Position numbers and translations under genes: made by a program
Source of the DNA: Paractinoplanes deccanensis
Lineage (GTDB): Bacteria; Actinomycetota; Actinomycetes; Mycobacteriales; Micromonosporaceae
Direction of reading: 5' to 3'
DNA length: 64,000 nucleotides
Assembly (NCBI RefSeq): GCF_016862115.1
Contig: NZ_BOMI01000057.1
Coordinates: 1 to 64,000 of the forward strand
Shown here: positions 17,326 through 26,329 of the stretch, piece after piece
How positions within the stretch are numbered: position 1 is the first letter of the stretch
How the letters are laid out: every line of letters starts with the position of its first letter
The notes under the pieces: model-generated
What the model saw: only the letters and a program-made list of their open reading frames with translations
Told to the model about the DNA's origin: nothing
The model's database searches: none

Positions 17326-18312
17326 ATGACTGTCTTCGCGAAGCGCGACCGCCGGGCCGAGATCGAGGCGGCCATCGATGCGGTGACCTCCTCGGGAACG
17401 GCCGATGACGCGGTCGCGCTGGCCCGGCTGCTGACCAGCGCCCCGCCGAACCTGCTCACCCCGGCGGCCGCCGCCTCCTGGGCGTCATCTCTTCCCGGGC
17501 TGACCGTCACCGTGCTCGACGCCGCCGAGTTCGGCGCGCTCTCGGCCATCGGCGGGGGCTCCCCGAACGGCCCCCAGATGGTCAGGCTCGACTATCTGCA
17601 GGGCCCGCCGCGGGTCGCCCTGGTCGGCAAGGGCATCACCTTCGACAGCGGCGGCCTGTCCCTGAAGTCCCCGGCCGCCATGCAGTCGATGCGGATGGAC
17701 GTGGCCGGCGCCGCCACCGTGCTGGCCGTGATGGCGGCGCTGCCCGCGGCCGGTTGCCCGGTCCCGGTCACGGCCGTCCTGCCCTTCGCCGAGAACCTGC
17801 CCGGCCCGGGCGCGGCTCGCCCCGGCGACGTGGTCACGGCCTGGAACGGCACCGAGATCCAGATCCTGGACACCGACTTCGAGGGCCGGGTGATCCTGGC
17901 CGACGCCCTCGCCCTCGCCGCCTCCCTGTCGCCCGCCCTGCTGATCGACCTGGCCACGCTGACCTACCAGGCCGAGATCGCCCTGGGCCCGGAGATCGCC
18001 GCCGTCCTCGGCCGCGACGACGACGCCGTCGCCCGCTTCCTGGCCGCCGCGTCCCGCGCCGGCGAGCCGATGTGGCGGCTGCCCTACGACGAGCGCTACA
18101 TCGACCAGGTCCGCACCCCGTACGGCGTGCGCAACCACCCGTTGCACGACTCCGGCCGTGCGATAACCGCCGCCCTGTTCCTGGGCGAGTTCGTCCCGCC
18201 GTCGATCCCGTGGGTCCACTGCGACATGACCGGCCCGGCCTGGAAGGGCGACGCCTCGGCCGACGGCGCCACCGGCTTCGGCGCCCGCACCCTGCTCTCC
18301 CTGCTCGCGTGA
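17326..18312 (+). CDS. Short M17-family leucyl aminopeptidase-like protein
   Basis: A 328-residue catalytic domain of the M17 leucine aminopeptidase family. GKGITFDSGGLSLKS (Lys102, Asp107, Lys114), MRMDVAGAA (Asp125) and DTDFEGRVILADAL (Asp184, Glu186, Arg188) carry the metal ligands and catalytic residues. The usual NTDAEGR motif begins with Asp in place of Asn. Full-length family members are about 480-500 residues; most of the N-terminal macro-like domain is missing here, so hexamer assembly may differ. It is divergent from the right hyuA, 134 bp apart, and could trim dipeptide-like products. Confidence 0.82.
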   Translation: MTVFAKRDRRAEIEAAIDAVTSSGTADDAVALARLLTSAPPNLLTPAAAASWASSLPGLTVTVLDAAEFGALSAIGGGSPNGPQMVRLDYLQGPPRVALVGKGITFDSGGLSLKSPAAMQSMRMDVAGAATVLAVMAALPAAGCPVPVTAVLPFAENLPGPGAARPGDVVTAWNGTEIQILDTDFEGRVILADALALAASLSPALLIDLATLTYQAEIALGPEIAAVLGRDDDAVARFLAAASRAGEPMWRLPYDERYIDQVRTPYGVRNHPLHDSGRAITAALFLGEFVPPSIPWVHCDMTGPAWKGDASADGATGFGARTLLSLLA

Positions 18313-18420
18313 CGGCTGTTACGCCCGTGACGAGGGGCACCCATTTGTTCATCGCGCTTTCGTGGTCCGCCGGAGGCCGACCGAATAGGTTGAGCTTGCA
18401 AGCAACGATGAGGGGGGACC

Positions 18421-19245
18421 ATGGGTTTCATCACCACCAATGACGGCGTCGAGATCTTCTACAAGGACTGGGGCTCGGGTCAGCCGATCGTCTTCAGCCA
18501 CGGGTGGCCGCTGTCGTCCGACGACTGGGACGCGCAGCTGATGTTCTTCCTTCGGCACGGCTACCGGGTCATCGCGCACGACCGCCGCGGGCACGGCCGC
18601 TCGACGCAGGTCGCCGACGGCCATGACATGGACCACTACGCGGACGACCTGGCCGCGCTGACCGCGCATCTCGACCTGCACGACGCGATCCACGTCGGGC
18701 ACTCGACCGGTGGCGGCGAGGTCGCCCACTACATTGCCCGGCACGGCGAGTCGCGGGTCGCCAAGGGCGTCCTGATCAGCGCCGTTCCGCCGATCATGGT
18801 GCAGACCGAGGCCAACCCGGGCGGCCTGCCCAAGAGCGTGTTCGACGGCATCCAGGAGCAGGTGGCCACCAACCGCTCGGTGTTCTACCGCGACCTGCCG
18901 GCCACCGCGTTCTACGGCTTCAACCGGCCGGGCGTCGAGCCGATCGAGGCGATCATCCAGAACTGGTGGCGCCAGGGCATGATGGGCGGCGCGAAGGCCC
19001 ACTACGACGGCGTTGTCGCGTTCTCGCAGACCGACTTCACCGAGGACCTCAAGAAGATCACGGTGCCGGTGCTGGTCATGCACGGCGACGACGACCAGGT
19101 CGTGCCGTACGCGGACTCGGGCCCGCTCTCGGCGAAGCTGCTGCAGAACGGCACGCTCAAGACGTACGCGGGCTTCCCGCACGGCATGCCCACCACCCAG
19201 GCCGACGTGATCAACGCCGACCTGCTGGAGTTCATCCGCTCCTGA
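18421..19245 (+). CDS. Alpha/beta hydrolase, non-heme chloroperoxidase type
   Basis: A 274-residue alpha/beta-fold enzyme. The nucleophile elbow is GHSTGG (Ser95), the oxyanion region is SHGWPLS, the acid is in HGDDDQVVP and the catalytic His in FPHGMPTT. This pattern is that of cofactor-free haloperoxidase/esterase enzymes, which perform ester hydrolysis and perhydrolysis. There is no signal peptide. GAGGGGG-type sequence just upstream of the ATG gives a ribosome-binding site. It stands alone and converges on the methyltransferase gene with only 6 bp between them. Confidence 0.9.
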   Translation: MGFITTNDGVEIFYKDWGSGQPIVFSHGWPLSSDDWDAQLMFFLRHGYRVIAHDRRGHGRSTQVADGHDMDHYADDLAALTAHLDLHDAIHVGHSTGGGEVAHYIARHGESRVAKGVLISAVPPIMVQTEANPGGLPKSVFDGIQEQVATNRSVFYRDLPATAFYGFNRPGVEPIEAIIQNWWRQGMMGGAKAHYDGVVAFSQTDFTEDLKKITVPVLVMHGDDDQVVPYADSGPLSAKLLQNGTLKTYAGFPHGMPTTQADVINADLLEFIRS

Positions 19246-19251
19246 GCCGGC

Positions 19252-19986
19252 CTATCGCGGCGGCCGGCGCGCGGTGAGGAGCACCATCCCGGTGGTCTCG
19301 TAACCGTCGCTGGTCGCCACGGAGTCGACCCGGTCGATCGCCAGCTCGTCCGTCAGCGGCGCGAAGACGTCCCGGACGATCGCCGAGTCGACCGGGTGGC
19401 CGGGCCACACCGGACCGTCGCCGATCCGGTAGCGGCCCATGTTCTCCATGAACGCGGCGACCAGCCACCCGCCCGGCCGCACCGAGCCCGCGAACGCCCG
19501 GCACAGCTCGCCGAACTCCGCCGGGCTCTCGGTCGCGCTCTCGGCCACGAAGTGCATCGAGGCCAGGTCGTACGAGCCGGGCGCCAGCTCGAAGGCGCCG
19601 CCGCGCCGCACGCGCACCCGGGCCAGGGCCTCGCCGAGGGTGCCCGGCAGGGCCGGCTGCAAGGCACGGCACCTCCGGTAGAAGACCTCCCAACTGGCAT
19701 CCGCCCCGTCGCGCACCTGCCGTTGCAGGTAGGCGACGCTCGCCGCGCTCGGCTCCACGGCCTCGATCTCGCGGCTCACCGCGGCGGCCAGCATCAGCGG
19801 ATACAGGTTGGGCCCGGCGCCCAGCTCCAGCGACCGTCCGAAGTGTCCCGCGGCGAACCGCCGGTAGAACGCCGAGTGGTGGACGAGCACCGCGTCGTCG
19901 TCCGGCTGCACGGCCCGATAGAGCTCGTCCACATAGTCGTCCACCGGCCACCGATCCCAGTCGGCGTCCCGGTTGCGCATCTCCAT
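19252..19986 (-). CDS. SAM-dependent methyltransferase, NNMT/PNMT/TEMT-like
   Basis: A 244-residue class I methyltransferase. The SAM-binding motif is SLELGAGPNLYPLM, followed by the acidic strand IEAVEPSAAS. The YDLASMHFVAESATES and GGWLVAAFMENMGRY segments match the small-molecule N-methyltransferase group seen in actinobacteria. I start at ATG 19986; further upstream open frame overlaps other sequence. The substrate is not predictable from the sequence. Confidence 0.8.
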   Translation of the reverse strand: MEMRNRDADWDRWPVDDYVDELYRAVQPDDDAVLVHHSAFYRRFAAGHFGRSLELGAGPNLYPLMLAAAVSREIEAVEPSAASVAYLQRQVRDGADASWEVFYRRCRALQPALPGTLGEALARVRVRRGGAFELAPGSYDLASMHFVAESATESPAEFGELCRAFAGSVRPGGWLVAAFMENMGRYRIGDGPVWPGHPVDSAIVRDVFAPLTDELAIDRVDSVATSDGYETTGMVLLTARRPPR

Positions 19987-20036
19987 CGGCCGATCATCCG
20001 CCTCTTCCGCGGTTCGCGCAGAGCCGCCTCCGCGCT

Positions 20037-20387
20037 TCACGGAGGTGGCTCCGCGGGCACGATGCGGAGGGTGAGCCGCCGGCCCGCCCCGGCGAGGACG
20101 CCGGCGCCGGAGTCGAGCCTGCCCAGCCGGATCAGGCCCGGCGCGGGCACGGTCTGGCCGAGGTCGTCGTAGTAGAGGGCGATGACGCCGGTCGACGGCC
20201 AGTAGTAGATCTCGCCCGGTGCCGGGTCGTGGATCGGCGTCTCGCCGGCCGGGTCGAGCGGTTCCGGCAGCGGGCCCGATTTCGCCTGGCCCCACACGTC
20301 GCGGAGCGGGACGGTCAAGGGCAGCATCGCGGCGAGCCGGCGCGGCGGACAGCCACTGACGATGGGTGTACTCCCAGGGCATTCCAC
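20037..20387 (-). CDS. Cyclophilin-like fold protein, N-terminally short
   Basis: A 116-residue protein matching the bacterial cyclophilin-like family: MLPLTVPLRDVWG, then a PLPEPLDPAG turn, then GEIYYWPSTGVIALYYDDLG, then LIRLGRLDSG. Members usually have about 25 residues with an extra strand before the LPLT segment; here only a poor leader of 20 residues precedes it. Whether it still folds is uncertain. It begins next to the start of the broken XRE regulator on the other strand, so the pair may have suffered the same damage. Substrate and role are unknown. Confidence 0.55.
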   Translation of the reverse strand: MECPGSTPIVSGCPPRRLAAMLPLTVPLRDVWGQAKSGPLPEPLDPAGETPIHDPAPGEIYYWPSTGVIALYYDDLGQTVPAPGLIRLGRLDSGAGVLAGAGRRLTLRIVPAEPPP

Positions 20388-20416
20388 GGCTCGGCCACCC
20401 GTCGTACGGTCGGGGC

Positions 20417-21147
20417 GTGGACAACCGAGCGGAGGTGCGCGAGTTCCTCACCACCCGCCGCGCCAGGATCACGCCCGCGCAAGCCGGGCTGCCCGACTTC
20501 GGGCAGCGCCGGGTGAAAGGGCTGCGGCGCAGCGAGGTCGCGAGCCTGGCCGGGATGAGCGTCGAGTACTACGCCAAGCTCGAACGGGGCGCGCTGGCGG
20601 GCGCGTCGGCCGGGGGTGCTCGAGGCGCTCGCGCGGGCCCTGCGCCTCGACGACGCCGAGCGGGCCCACCTGCAGCGGCTCGCCCACGAGGCCGACGGCA
20701 CCAGCGCCCTGGTGCGCCACCCGGTTCACCTTCCTCGACGGCGCCGCCCGCCGCTTCTATCCGGACTGGGAGCTGGCCGCCGACATGACGGTGGCCAACC
20801 TGCGCACCGCGGCCGGCAAGGACCCGCACGACCCGGAGCTGCGCGACCTGATCGCCGAGCTGCGCGCCCGCAGCGACGGCTTCCGCCGCCGCTGGGGAGC
20901 CCACGACGTCCGCGCGCACGGTACCGGCGTCAAACAGGTGCGCCATCCCGTGGTGGGCGAGCTCGAGCTCTCGTACCAGAGCCTGGACCTGCGCGACGCC
21001 CCCGGCCTGACGATGACCGTCTACACCGCCGAGCCGGGCTCGCTCTCCGCTGAGCGGCTCGCGATGTTGGACATCGCGGCTAGGCCGCCCGCGCGTGCGG
21101 CGTCGCGCGCAGGAACGCCTCCAGGCCGGCCAGGTCGTCCGTGTTGA
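20417..21147 (+). pseudogene. Broken XRE-family regulator with MmyB-like ligand domain
   Basis: An XRE helix-turn-helix start (GTG 20417, EVREFLTTRR, GLRRSEVASLAGMSVEYYAKLE) runs in one frame to about 20611. An extra G in the run at 20612-20616 shifts it to the VLEALARALRLDD frame. At about 20720 a second break joins LVRHP to RFTFLDGAARRFYPDW in the third frame. Compared with the intact paralogue at 61570-62430, about 75 residues of the ligand-binding part are missing at that junction. The remainder (RRRWGAHDVR, HPVVGELELSYQSL) is well preserved, so the decay is recent. The end overlaps the opposing phosphodiesterase gene. Confidence 0.85.
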
Positions 21148-21931
21148 TGTGGTCGACGTCGGCGGCGACGAGCTCGCGCCACACGGCCTCGCGCGCCGGG
21201 CCGGCGGTGTCCGGGGTGGCCCAGAAGCGCACCCGCCGGCCGGCGGCGTGCGCGTCGCCGACGAACTGGCGCAGCTTCGCGCGTTCGGCGGCCGGCATCG
21301 GGCCCACGCCCTGCCAGGTGAACAGGTTGTTCCAGTTGTCGCTGATCAGCGGGATGAGGCTCGCCGGCGCGCCGGAGTCGAGGTCGGCGCTGCGGCCGTC
21401 GTAGAACGCGGAGCGCACCCGCTGCGCGGCTATCAGGTCGCGCGGGCGATCACCGCTGATCACGACCGTCACGGCACCGGTCGAGACACGGCCGTTGCGG
21501 TAGGTGGTGAGCATGCTCCGATAGGAGCGCAGCACCCGGTCGAGCTCGGTGTAGGTCGCCGCGCCGGTGTTCTTGATGTCGACGAGGAGCTGAAGGGACA
21601 GGCGGCTGCCCCGGTAGACCTGCCCGTGGTTGGCGCGCACCCGGCGCAGCAGCGGATCGAGGTAGAGGCTCTGCAGCGTACGGCCGGCAACGACGTCCTC
21701 CGGGTCGTGCGCGACCAGCAGCTCGCCGCCGACCAGGTAGATGTCGGCCTCCACGCTGGTGAACCCGTGCGACAGGGCGTCGGCCAGCGGGCGCTCGTGC
21801 TCGTAGTCGTTGTGGGCGTGGGCGCGCGGCAACGGGCGCACGCCGTGGCCGCCACCCGCCTGCGCGGCGGCGGGTGCGAGGGTGAGCAGCGCGCACACGG
21901 CGGCGACCAGGGTCAGAGCTCTGCGAGTCAT
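21080..21931 (-). CDS. Secreted PI-PLC/glycerophosphodiester phosphodiesterase-like protein
   Basis: A 283-residue protein with a signal peptide (TRRALTLVAAVCALL, cleavage near AAAQA). The TIM-barrel phosphodiesterase core opens with RAHAHNDYEHERPL, then SVEADIYLVGGELLVAHDP, where His and Glu/Asp pairs form the calcium/catalytic site. The HAHNDYEHxRPL start is characteristic of the AIM6-like branch. It probably cleaves phosphodiesters outside the cell. The 3' end overlaps the tail of the XRE pseudogene on the other strand. Confidence 0.82.
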   Translation of the reverse strand: MTRRALTLVAAVCALLTLAPAAAQAGGGHGVRPLPRAHAHNDYEHERPLADALSHGFTSVEADIYLVGGELLVAHDPEDVVAGRTLQSLYLDPLLRRVRANHGQVYRGSRLSLQLLVDIKNTGAATYTELDRVLRSYRSMLTTYRNGRVSTGAVTVVISGDRPRDLIAAQRVRSAFYDGRSADLDSGAPASLIPLISDNWNNLFTWQGVGPMPAAERAKLRQFVGDAHAAGRRVRFWATPDTAGPAREAVWRELVAADVDHINTDDLAGLEAFLRATPHARAA

Positions 21932-22040
21932 GCGGCGAAACGTAACGGCCCATCGTGAATCGTCGATGACGTGCGCATGGTGACAGGCGTAACCCCGTTC
22001 GTTCCGAGCGGGGCCGGCGCGCCGGTGCCAGGATCGGGGG

Positions 22041-22928
22041 ATGAACCAGGAGCAGCTGTCGAAGGTCGGGTCGGGCCGGGGTTTCCTCGCGGCGCTGGAT
22101 CAGAGCGGCGGGAGCACCCCCAAGGCGCTGGAGCAGTACGGTGTGCCGGCGTCGGCGTGGTCGGACGACGACGAGATGTTCGACCTCATGCACGAGTTCC
22201 GGTCGCGGATCATCACGGCGCCGTCGTTCACCGGCGACCGGGTGCTCGCGGCGATCCTGTTCGAGCAGACCATGGACCGCGACGTCGACGGGGTGCCCAC
22301 TCCCTCGTACCTCTGGGACCGCAAGCGGGTCGTGCCGTTCGTCAAGGTCGACGAGGGGCTGGCGGAGGAGCGCGACGGCGTACGCCTGATGAAGCCTTTC
22401 ACCCGGCTCGACGGGCTGCTGGAGCGGGCCACGGGGCGCGGCGTCTTCGGCACCAAGATGCGCTCGTTCATCGCGCGGGCCGACAAGGGTGGCATCGCGG
22501 CCGTGCTCGACCAGCAGTTCGGCTATGCCGAGCGAATCCTCGCGGCCGGGCTCGTGCCGATCATCGAGCCGGAGGTGGACATCCACAGTGGTGACAAGGC
22601 CGCGGCCGAGGACCTGCTGCTGGAGGGCATCGTCGACCGGCTCGCGGGCGTGCCGGAGGGCCGCCAGGTGATGCTGAAGCTGTCGATCCCGAGCCGCGAC
22701 GACTTCTACGCCGGGCTGATCGCCGACCCCAAGGTGCTGCGGGTGGTGGCCCTCTCCGGCGGCTACACGCAGCAGGAGGCCGACGAGCGGCTGGCCCGCA
22801 ACCACGGGCTGATCGCCAGCTTCTCCCGCGCCCTCACCCAGGACCTGCGCCGCGACCAGAGCGACGCCGAGTTCGACGAGGTGCTGGCCAAGGCCATTGC
22901 CGCCATCTCCCGCGCGTCGGGCACCTGA
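22041..22928 (+). CDS. fda: Class I fructose-bisphosphate aldolase
   Basis: A 295-residue Schiff-base aldolase. FLAALDQSGGSTPKALEQYG at the start is diagnostic; the candidate Schiff-base lysine lies in QVMLKLSIPS; LVPIIEPEVDIHSGDK and ALSGGYTQQEA complete the active site. It interconverts fructose 1,6-bisphosphate with dihydroxyacetone phosphate and glyceraldehyde 3-phosphate in the cytosol. It is a single-gene unit. An 8-bp inverted repeat (22947-22954 and 22980-22987) follows the stop and may be a weak terminator. Confidence 0.96.
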   Translation: MNQEQLSKVGSGRGFLAALDQSGGSTPKALEQYGVPASAWSDDDEMFDLMHEFRSRIITAPSFTGDRVLAAILFEQTMDRDVDGVPTPSYLWDRKRVVPFVKVDEGLAEERDGVRLMKPFTRLDGLLERATGRGVFGTKMRSFIARADKGGIAAVLDQQFGYAERILAAGLVPIIEPEVDIHSGDKAAAEDLLLEGIVDRLAGVPEGRQVMLKLSIPSRDDFYAGLIADPKVLRVVALSGGYTQQEADERLARNHGLIASFSRALTQDLRRDQSDAEFDEVLAKAIAAISRASGT

Positions 22929-23042
22929 GAGGAAGCCGCGCGGGAGATCATCCGTTGGTCGGCGTCGGCATCACCGTTTCGGATGATGTCGCCAAGAGTT
23001 CAGCGGAGCATCATGGTCCGGTCTGATCGAGAAAGTGTGACC

Positions 23043-23219
23043 ATGTTCAAGACAGTTGCCGCCGACTCCCGCTCGGCCACCGCGCACGAGATCGCCGCCC
23101 TGCTCCGCGCCCAGTACGTGGCGAGCGGCGACCGCGCCTACCTGCACGCCGCCGCCATCGCCCTCGGCCAGTCGGCCCCGGGCAGCACCAGTGCGCCGGA
23201 GCCGCAGCCGGCCCGCTGA
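23043..23219 (+). CDS. Small hypothetical protein (58 aa)
   Basis: I do not recognise this protein. It has an amphipathic middle (ATAHEIAALLRAQYVASGD) and a disordered Ser/Pro tail, without signal or membrane segment. I use ATG 23043; ATG codons at 22983, 22986 and 23013 are possible but precede an inverted repeat and lack a clear ribosome-binding site. Codon composition is strongly GC at third positions, consistent with real coding. The neighbouring PLD gene converges on it with an 8-bp gap. Confidence 0.5.
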   Translation: MFKTVAADSRSATAHEIAALLRAQYVASGDRAYLHAAAIALGQSAPGSTSAPEPQPAR

Positions 23220-23227
23220 GGGCGACT

Positions 23228-24340
23228 CTAGCGGTCCGCCCGGACGGGCCGGGACAGCGTCGTGATGATCCGGTCGATCTCGGTGAGGGCGTACGAGGCG
23301 AGCCCGCGCTGTGCCTCCTCGGCCGCCGCGCCGGTCTCCTCGAGGTCGCCGAGGACCACGATGTTCTCGTCGTTGAGCGTGGCGGCGGGCGCCGTGTAGT
23401 TGAAGCTGCCGGCGATGACCAGCCGCTCGTCGATCACCATCAGCTTGTGGTGGACCTTGCGGACGCCGTTGCCGGGAGCGTTCTCGAACAGCTGCGCGCC
23501 CGCCTCGCGCAACGGCCGGGTGGCCGCCCACGCCTGGCTGCCCTGCGCCCGGTCGAGCACGCCGCGCACCGCGATGCCCGCGCGCAGCAGCCACGCCATG
23601 GTGTCGTCGATGCCGGACGACTGGGCGAAGGTGAACATCGCGAAGTCCACCCGCTGCCGGGCCTTGAGCATCTGCTTCATGATCTCCATCTCGGGGCCCT
23701 GGTGCGGCGCGAAGATGGGCTTGACCCGCAGCTGCCCGAGGCGGAACTCGGCCGGCCGGGGTTCCCGCCGCTCGCGCAGCTCGCCGAAGGTGCCGCTGCG
23801 CAGCCGTTCGAACTCGCGCTGGTAGAGCGCGGCGGCCGTGCGGCCGCGCAGCACGAGGACGTGGTTGAGGTTGTTGCCGGGCTTGGCCTGCCCGCCGGGC
23901 GGGTTGGTGCCGGTGTCGGTCAGCGTGAAGTTCGCCGAGCCGGTGAGGACCGCGGCGGTGGGCTCGCCCGGGTCGCGCACGATGAACTTCTGGTGGAAGA
24001 TCTTCGGGTTGAGGTCGGTGATCAGGTCGACGCCGCCGCGCAGCAGGGCCGCGTGGATCACCCGGTTGACCTCGTTGTCGCCGGCCAGGCTCCACGGGTC
24101 GGCGGCGGGCGGGTCCTCCAGCAGGTAGTCGCCCTCGAGGACGATCTGCACGCGCACCTTCTGGGCCTTGGCGGCCAAGATCTCCTCGGCGATCGCGCGG
24201 GAGTCGAGCTCCTGTACGGCGATCAGCAGCGACGTCGTGGCGCCGCCGATGAACTCGCGGATGACCCTGTCCAGGTCGTCCGGCCCGCCGAGCGCGGGCG
24301 GCCCGGCGTAGAGCTCCACGTTTCCCAGGTCGATACCCAT
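23228..24340 (-). CDS. Phospholipase D-family protein with two HKD motifs
   Basis: A 370-residue protein with two PLD half-sites: HQKFIVRDPGEPTAAVLTGS with SANFT, and HHKLMVIDERLVIAGSFNYT. Each supplies the His, Lys and Ser/Asn of the phosphohydrolase site. It starts at ATG 24340 with no signal peptide, so it is probably cytoplasmic, closer to PLD-like nucleases and restriction-type effectors than to secreted phospholipases. No obvious DNA-modification or defence partner is adjacent. The substrate could be a nucleic acid or a phospholipid; the sequence does not decide. Confidence 0.85.
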   Translation of the reverse strand: MGIDLGNVELYAGPPALGGPDDLDRVIREFIGGATTSLLIAVQELDSRAIAEEILAAKAQKVRVQIVLEGDYLLEDPPAADPWSLAGDNEVNRVIHAALLRGGVDLITDLNPKIFHQKFIVRDPGEPTAAVLTGSANFTLTDTGTNPPGGQAKPGNNLNHVLVLRGRTAAALYQREFERLRSGTFGELRERREPRPAEFRLGQLRVKPIFAPHQGPEMEIMKQMLKARQRVDFAMFTFAQSSGIDDTMAWLLRAGIAVRGVLDRAQGSQAWAATRPLREAGAQLFENAPGNGVRKVHHKLMVIDERLVIAGSFNYTAPAATLNDENIVVLGDLEETGAAAEEAQRGLASYALTEIDRIITTLSRPVRADR

Positions 24341-24396
24341 GCCGCCAGTGTTCTGGCGATCGTGAGCGGCCGCAGTCGCGTCGGTGACTGATGCGC

Positions 24397-25350
24397 CTAT
24401 CGAGCACGGAAGGCGGCTCGGTAAGCCTCCGGGCCCACGCCGCGCGCGCGGCGGAAGTGGCGGCGCAGGGTGTCGACGCTGCCGAAGCCGCATCGGCGGG
24501 CGACCGAGGCGATCGTGCCGTCGGCCCGCTCCAGCAGCTGCTCGGCACGGCGCACGCGCTGCTCGCGCACCCACGCGGCGGGAGTCGCACCGGTGGACGC
24601 GGTGAAGTGGCGGATGAACGTGCGCGGCGACATCGCGGCGCGGGCGGCGAGCGCCCCCACCGACAGGTCGGCCTCCAGGTGATCGGCGGCCCAGTCGAGC
24701 AGCTCGGCCAGGCCAGGCCCGGCGTTCGGCGGCGTCACCGGGCGGCGGGAGAACTGCGCCTGGCCGCCGCTGCGGTGGGCCGGCACCACCATCTCGCGGG
24801 CCACCCGATTGGCGACGTCCGCGCCGTGCTCCCGGCGGATCAGGTGCAGGCACAGGTCGATGGCGGCCGACGCGCCCGCGCTGGTGGCGATCGGGCCGTC
24901 CACCACGTAGATGCGGTCGGGGTCGACGGTGACGGCCGGGAAGCGGGTGGCCAGCTCCTCCGCGTACTGCCAGTGGGTGGTCGCCGTCCGCCCGTCGAGC
25001 AGGCCGGTCGCGGCGAGCGTGAACGCGCCGGTGCACAGCGCCGCCACGGTCGCGCCCCGGCCGGCGGCCCGGTGCAGCTCCGCCACGAGCTCGGCGGAGG
25101 GCGGCGGCACGGGCGGGGCGGCGCCGGTGACGATGATCAGGCCGGCGCGGCGGAGCCGGTCGAGCCCCGCCGACGGCGTCACCAGGAAGCCGGTCGAGGT
25201 GCGCAGCGGGCCGGGCGCCGCGGCGCACACCTCGTACCGGTAGCGGGGCAGCTCCGGGTCGGCCCGCGGCAGCCCGAAGATCTCGCTGGCGATGCCGAGC
25301 TCGAACGCCGGCACCGGCTCGCCGACGACCACGGCGACCTCGTCCGTCAT
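24397..25350 (-). CDS. GlxA/FtrA-type AraC regulator with DJ-1/PfpI domain
   Basis: A 317-residue regulator. The N-terminal half is a glutaminase-amidotransferase-like domain (AVVVGEPVPAFELGIASEIF, then the nucleophile-elbow region AALCTGAFTLAA). The C-terminal AraC domain has two helix-turn-helix units (LSVGALAARAAMSPRTFIRHF and SVARRCGFGSVDTLRRHFR). It lies 70 bp from and divergent to the EamA exporter gene, which is its likely target. The GlxA family senses small metabolites. The effector is unknown. Confidence 0.92.
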   Translation of the reverse strand: MTDEVAVVVGEPVPAFELGIASEIFGLPRADPELPRYRYEVCAAAPGPLRTSTGFLVTPSAGLDRLRRAGLIIVTGAAPPVPPPSAELVAELHRAAGRGATVAALCTGAFTLAATGLLDGRTATTHWQYAEELATRFPAVTVDPDRIYVVDGPIATSAGASAAIDLCLHLIRREHGADVANRVAREMVVPAHRSGGQAQFSRRPVTPPNAGPGLAELLDWAADHLEADLSVGALAARAAMSPRTFIRHFTASTGATPAAWVREQRVRRAEQLLERADGTIASVARRCGFGSVDTLRRHFRRARGVGPEAYRAAFRAR

Positions 25351-25420
25351 GCCCCTCAGGATGGCACGAACTGCGGCACGGATGGCAAATCTGCCACCTC
25401 GACGCGGGTACGGCAGAGCC

Positions 25421-26329
25421 ATGAGCTTCGTCGGACCGCTGATGATCGTGTACGTCGTGTGGGGCTCCACCTATCTGGCGCAGAAGGTCGGGCTGGAGGG
25501 CGTGCCGCCGCTGACGATGAACGCCGTCCGCTTCCTGATCGCCGGGGCGCTGCTCTACGCGTACTGCCGGTATCGCCGCATGCCGCACCCGGACCGCCCG
25601 CAGTGGCACGCCGGCGCGATCCAGGGACTGCTGCTGCCGGCGGCGGGCACGGGTGGCGCGGCGTGGGCCGAGCAGTGGCTCTCCTCGGGCATCACGGCGC
25701 TGTTCCTGGCCAGCATCCCGCTCTGGATCGTGCTCGGCCGCCGCGTCGCCGACCACGAGCGGATCACCTGGCCGGTGGCCCTCGGCCTGGCCGCGGGGTT
25801 CGCCGGCGTGGCGACGCTGGCCCGGCCCCAGGGCGGCGGCGACGCGGTGGCGATCGCGGTCGCCCTCGCCGGGGCGCTGTGCTGGGGCCTCGGCACCGTC
25901 TACGCCGGGCACGCGCCCCGCCCCGCCTCGGCCCTGATGGCCAGCGCCGTCGAGATGCTCAGCGCGGGCGCCGTCCTGGCCGTGCTCTCCGGCCTCACCG
26001 GCGAATGGTCCCGCATCGACGTGACCGCCCGCGCGGCGCTGGCCGTGGGCTACCTGATCGTCTTCGGCAGCCTGGTCGCCTACACCGCGTACACCTGGCT
26101 GCTGGACCACGTCGCGCCCCGGATCGCCGGCACGTACGCCTTCGTGAACCCGGTGGTGGCCGTCCTGCTCGGCTGGTGGCTTCTCGGTGAGCCGCTGACC
26201 GCGCGCACGCTGCTCGCCACCGCCGTCATCGCCGTGGGCGTCGCCCTGATCGTGCTGGCCCCCGCCCCGCTCGACCAGGACGAGCGCGCCGCGGCGGGCG
26301 CGCGTACGGTGAACGACCGTGCGGGATGA
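25421..26329 (+). CDS. EamA/DMT-superfamily transporter
   Basis: A 302-residue membrane protein with about ten transmembrane segments in two EamA halves (MIVYVVWGSTYLAQKVGLEG in the first, GTYAFVNPVVAVLLGWWLLG in the second). Members export amino acids and related metabolites. It begins at ATG 25421, divergent from the GlxA-type regulator, which probably controls it. Its 3' end overlaps the next gene by 11 bp, suggesting coupling. Confidence 0.92.
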   Translation: MSFVGPLMIVYVVWGSTYLAQKVGLEGVPPLTMNAVRFLIAGALLYAYCRYRRMPHPDRPQWHAGAIQGLLLPAAGTGGAAWAEQWLSSGITALFLASIPLWIVLGRRVADHERITWPVALGLAAGFAGVATLARPQGGGDAVAIAVALAGALCWGLGTVYAGHAPRPASALMASAVEMLSAGAVLAVLSGLTGEWSRIDVTARAALAVGYLIVFGSLVAYTAYTWLLDHVAPRIAGTYAFVNPVVAVLLGWWLLGEPLTARTLLATAVIAVGVALIVLAPAPLDQDERAAAGARTVNDRAG

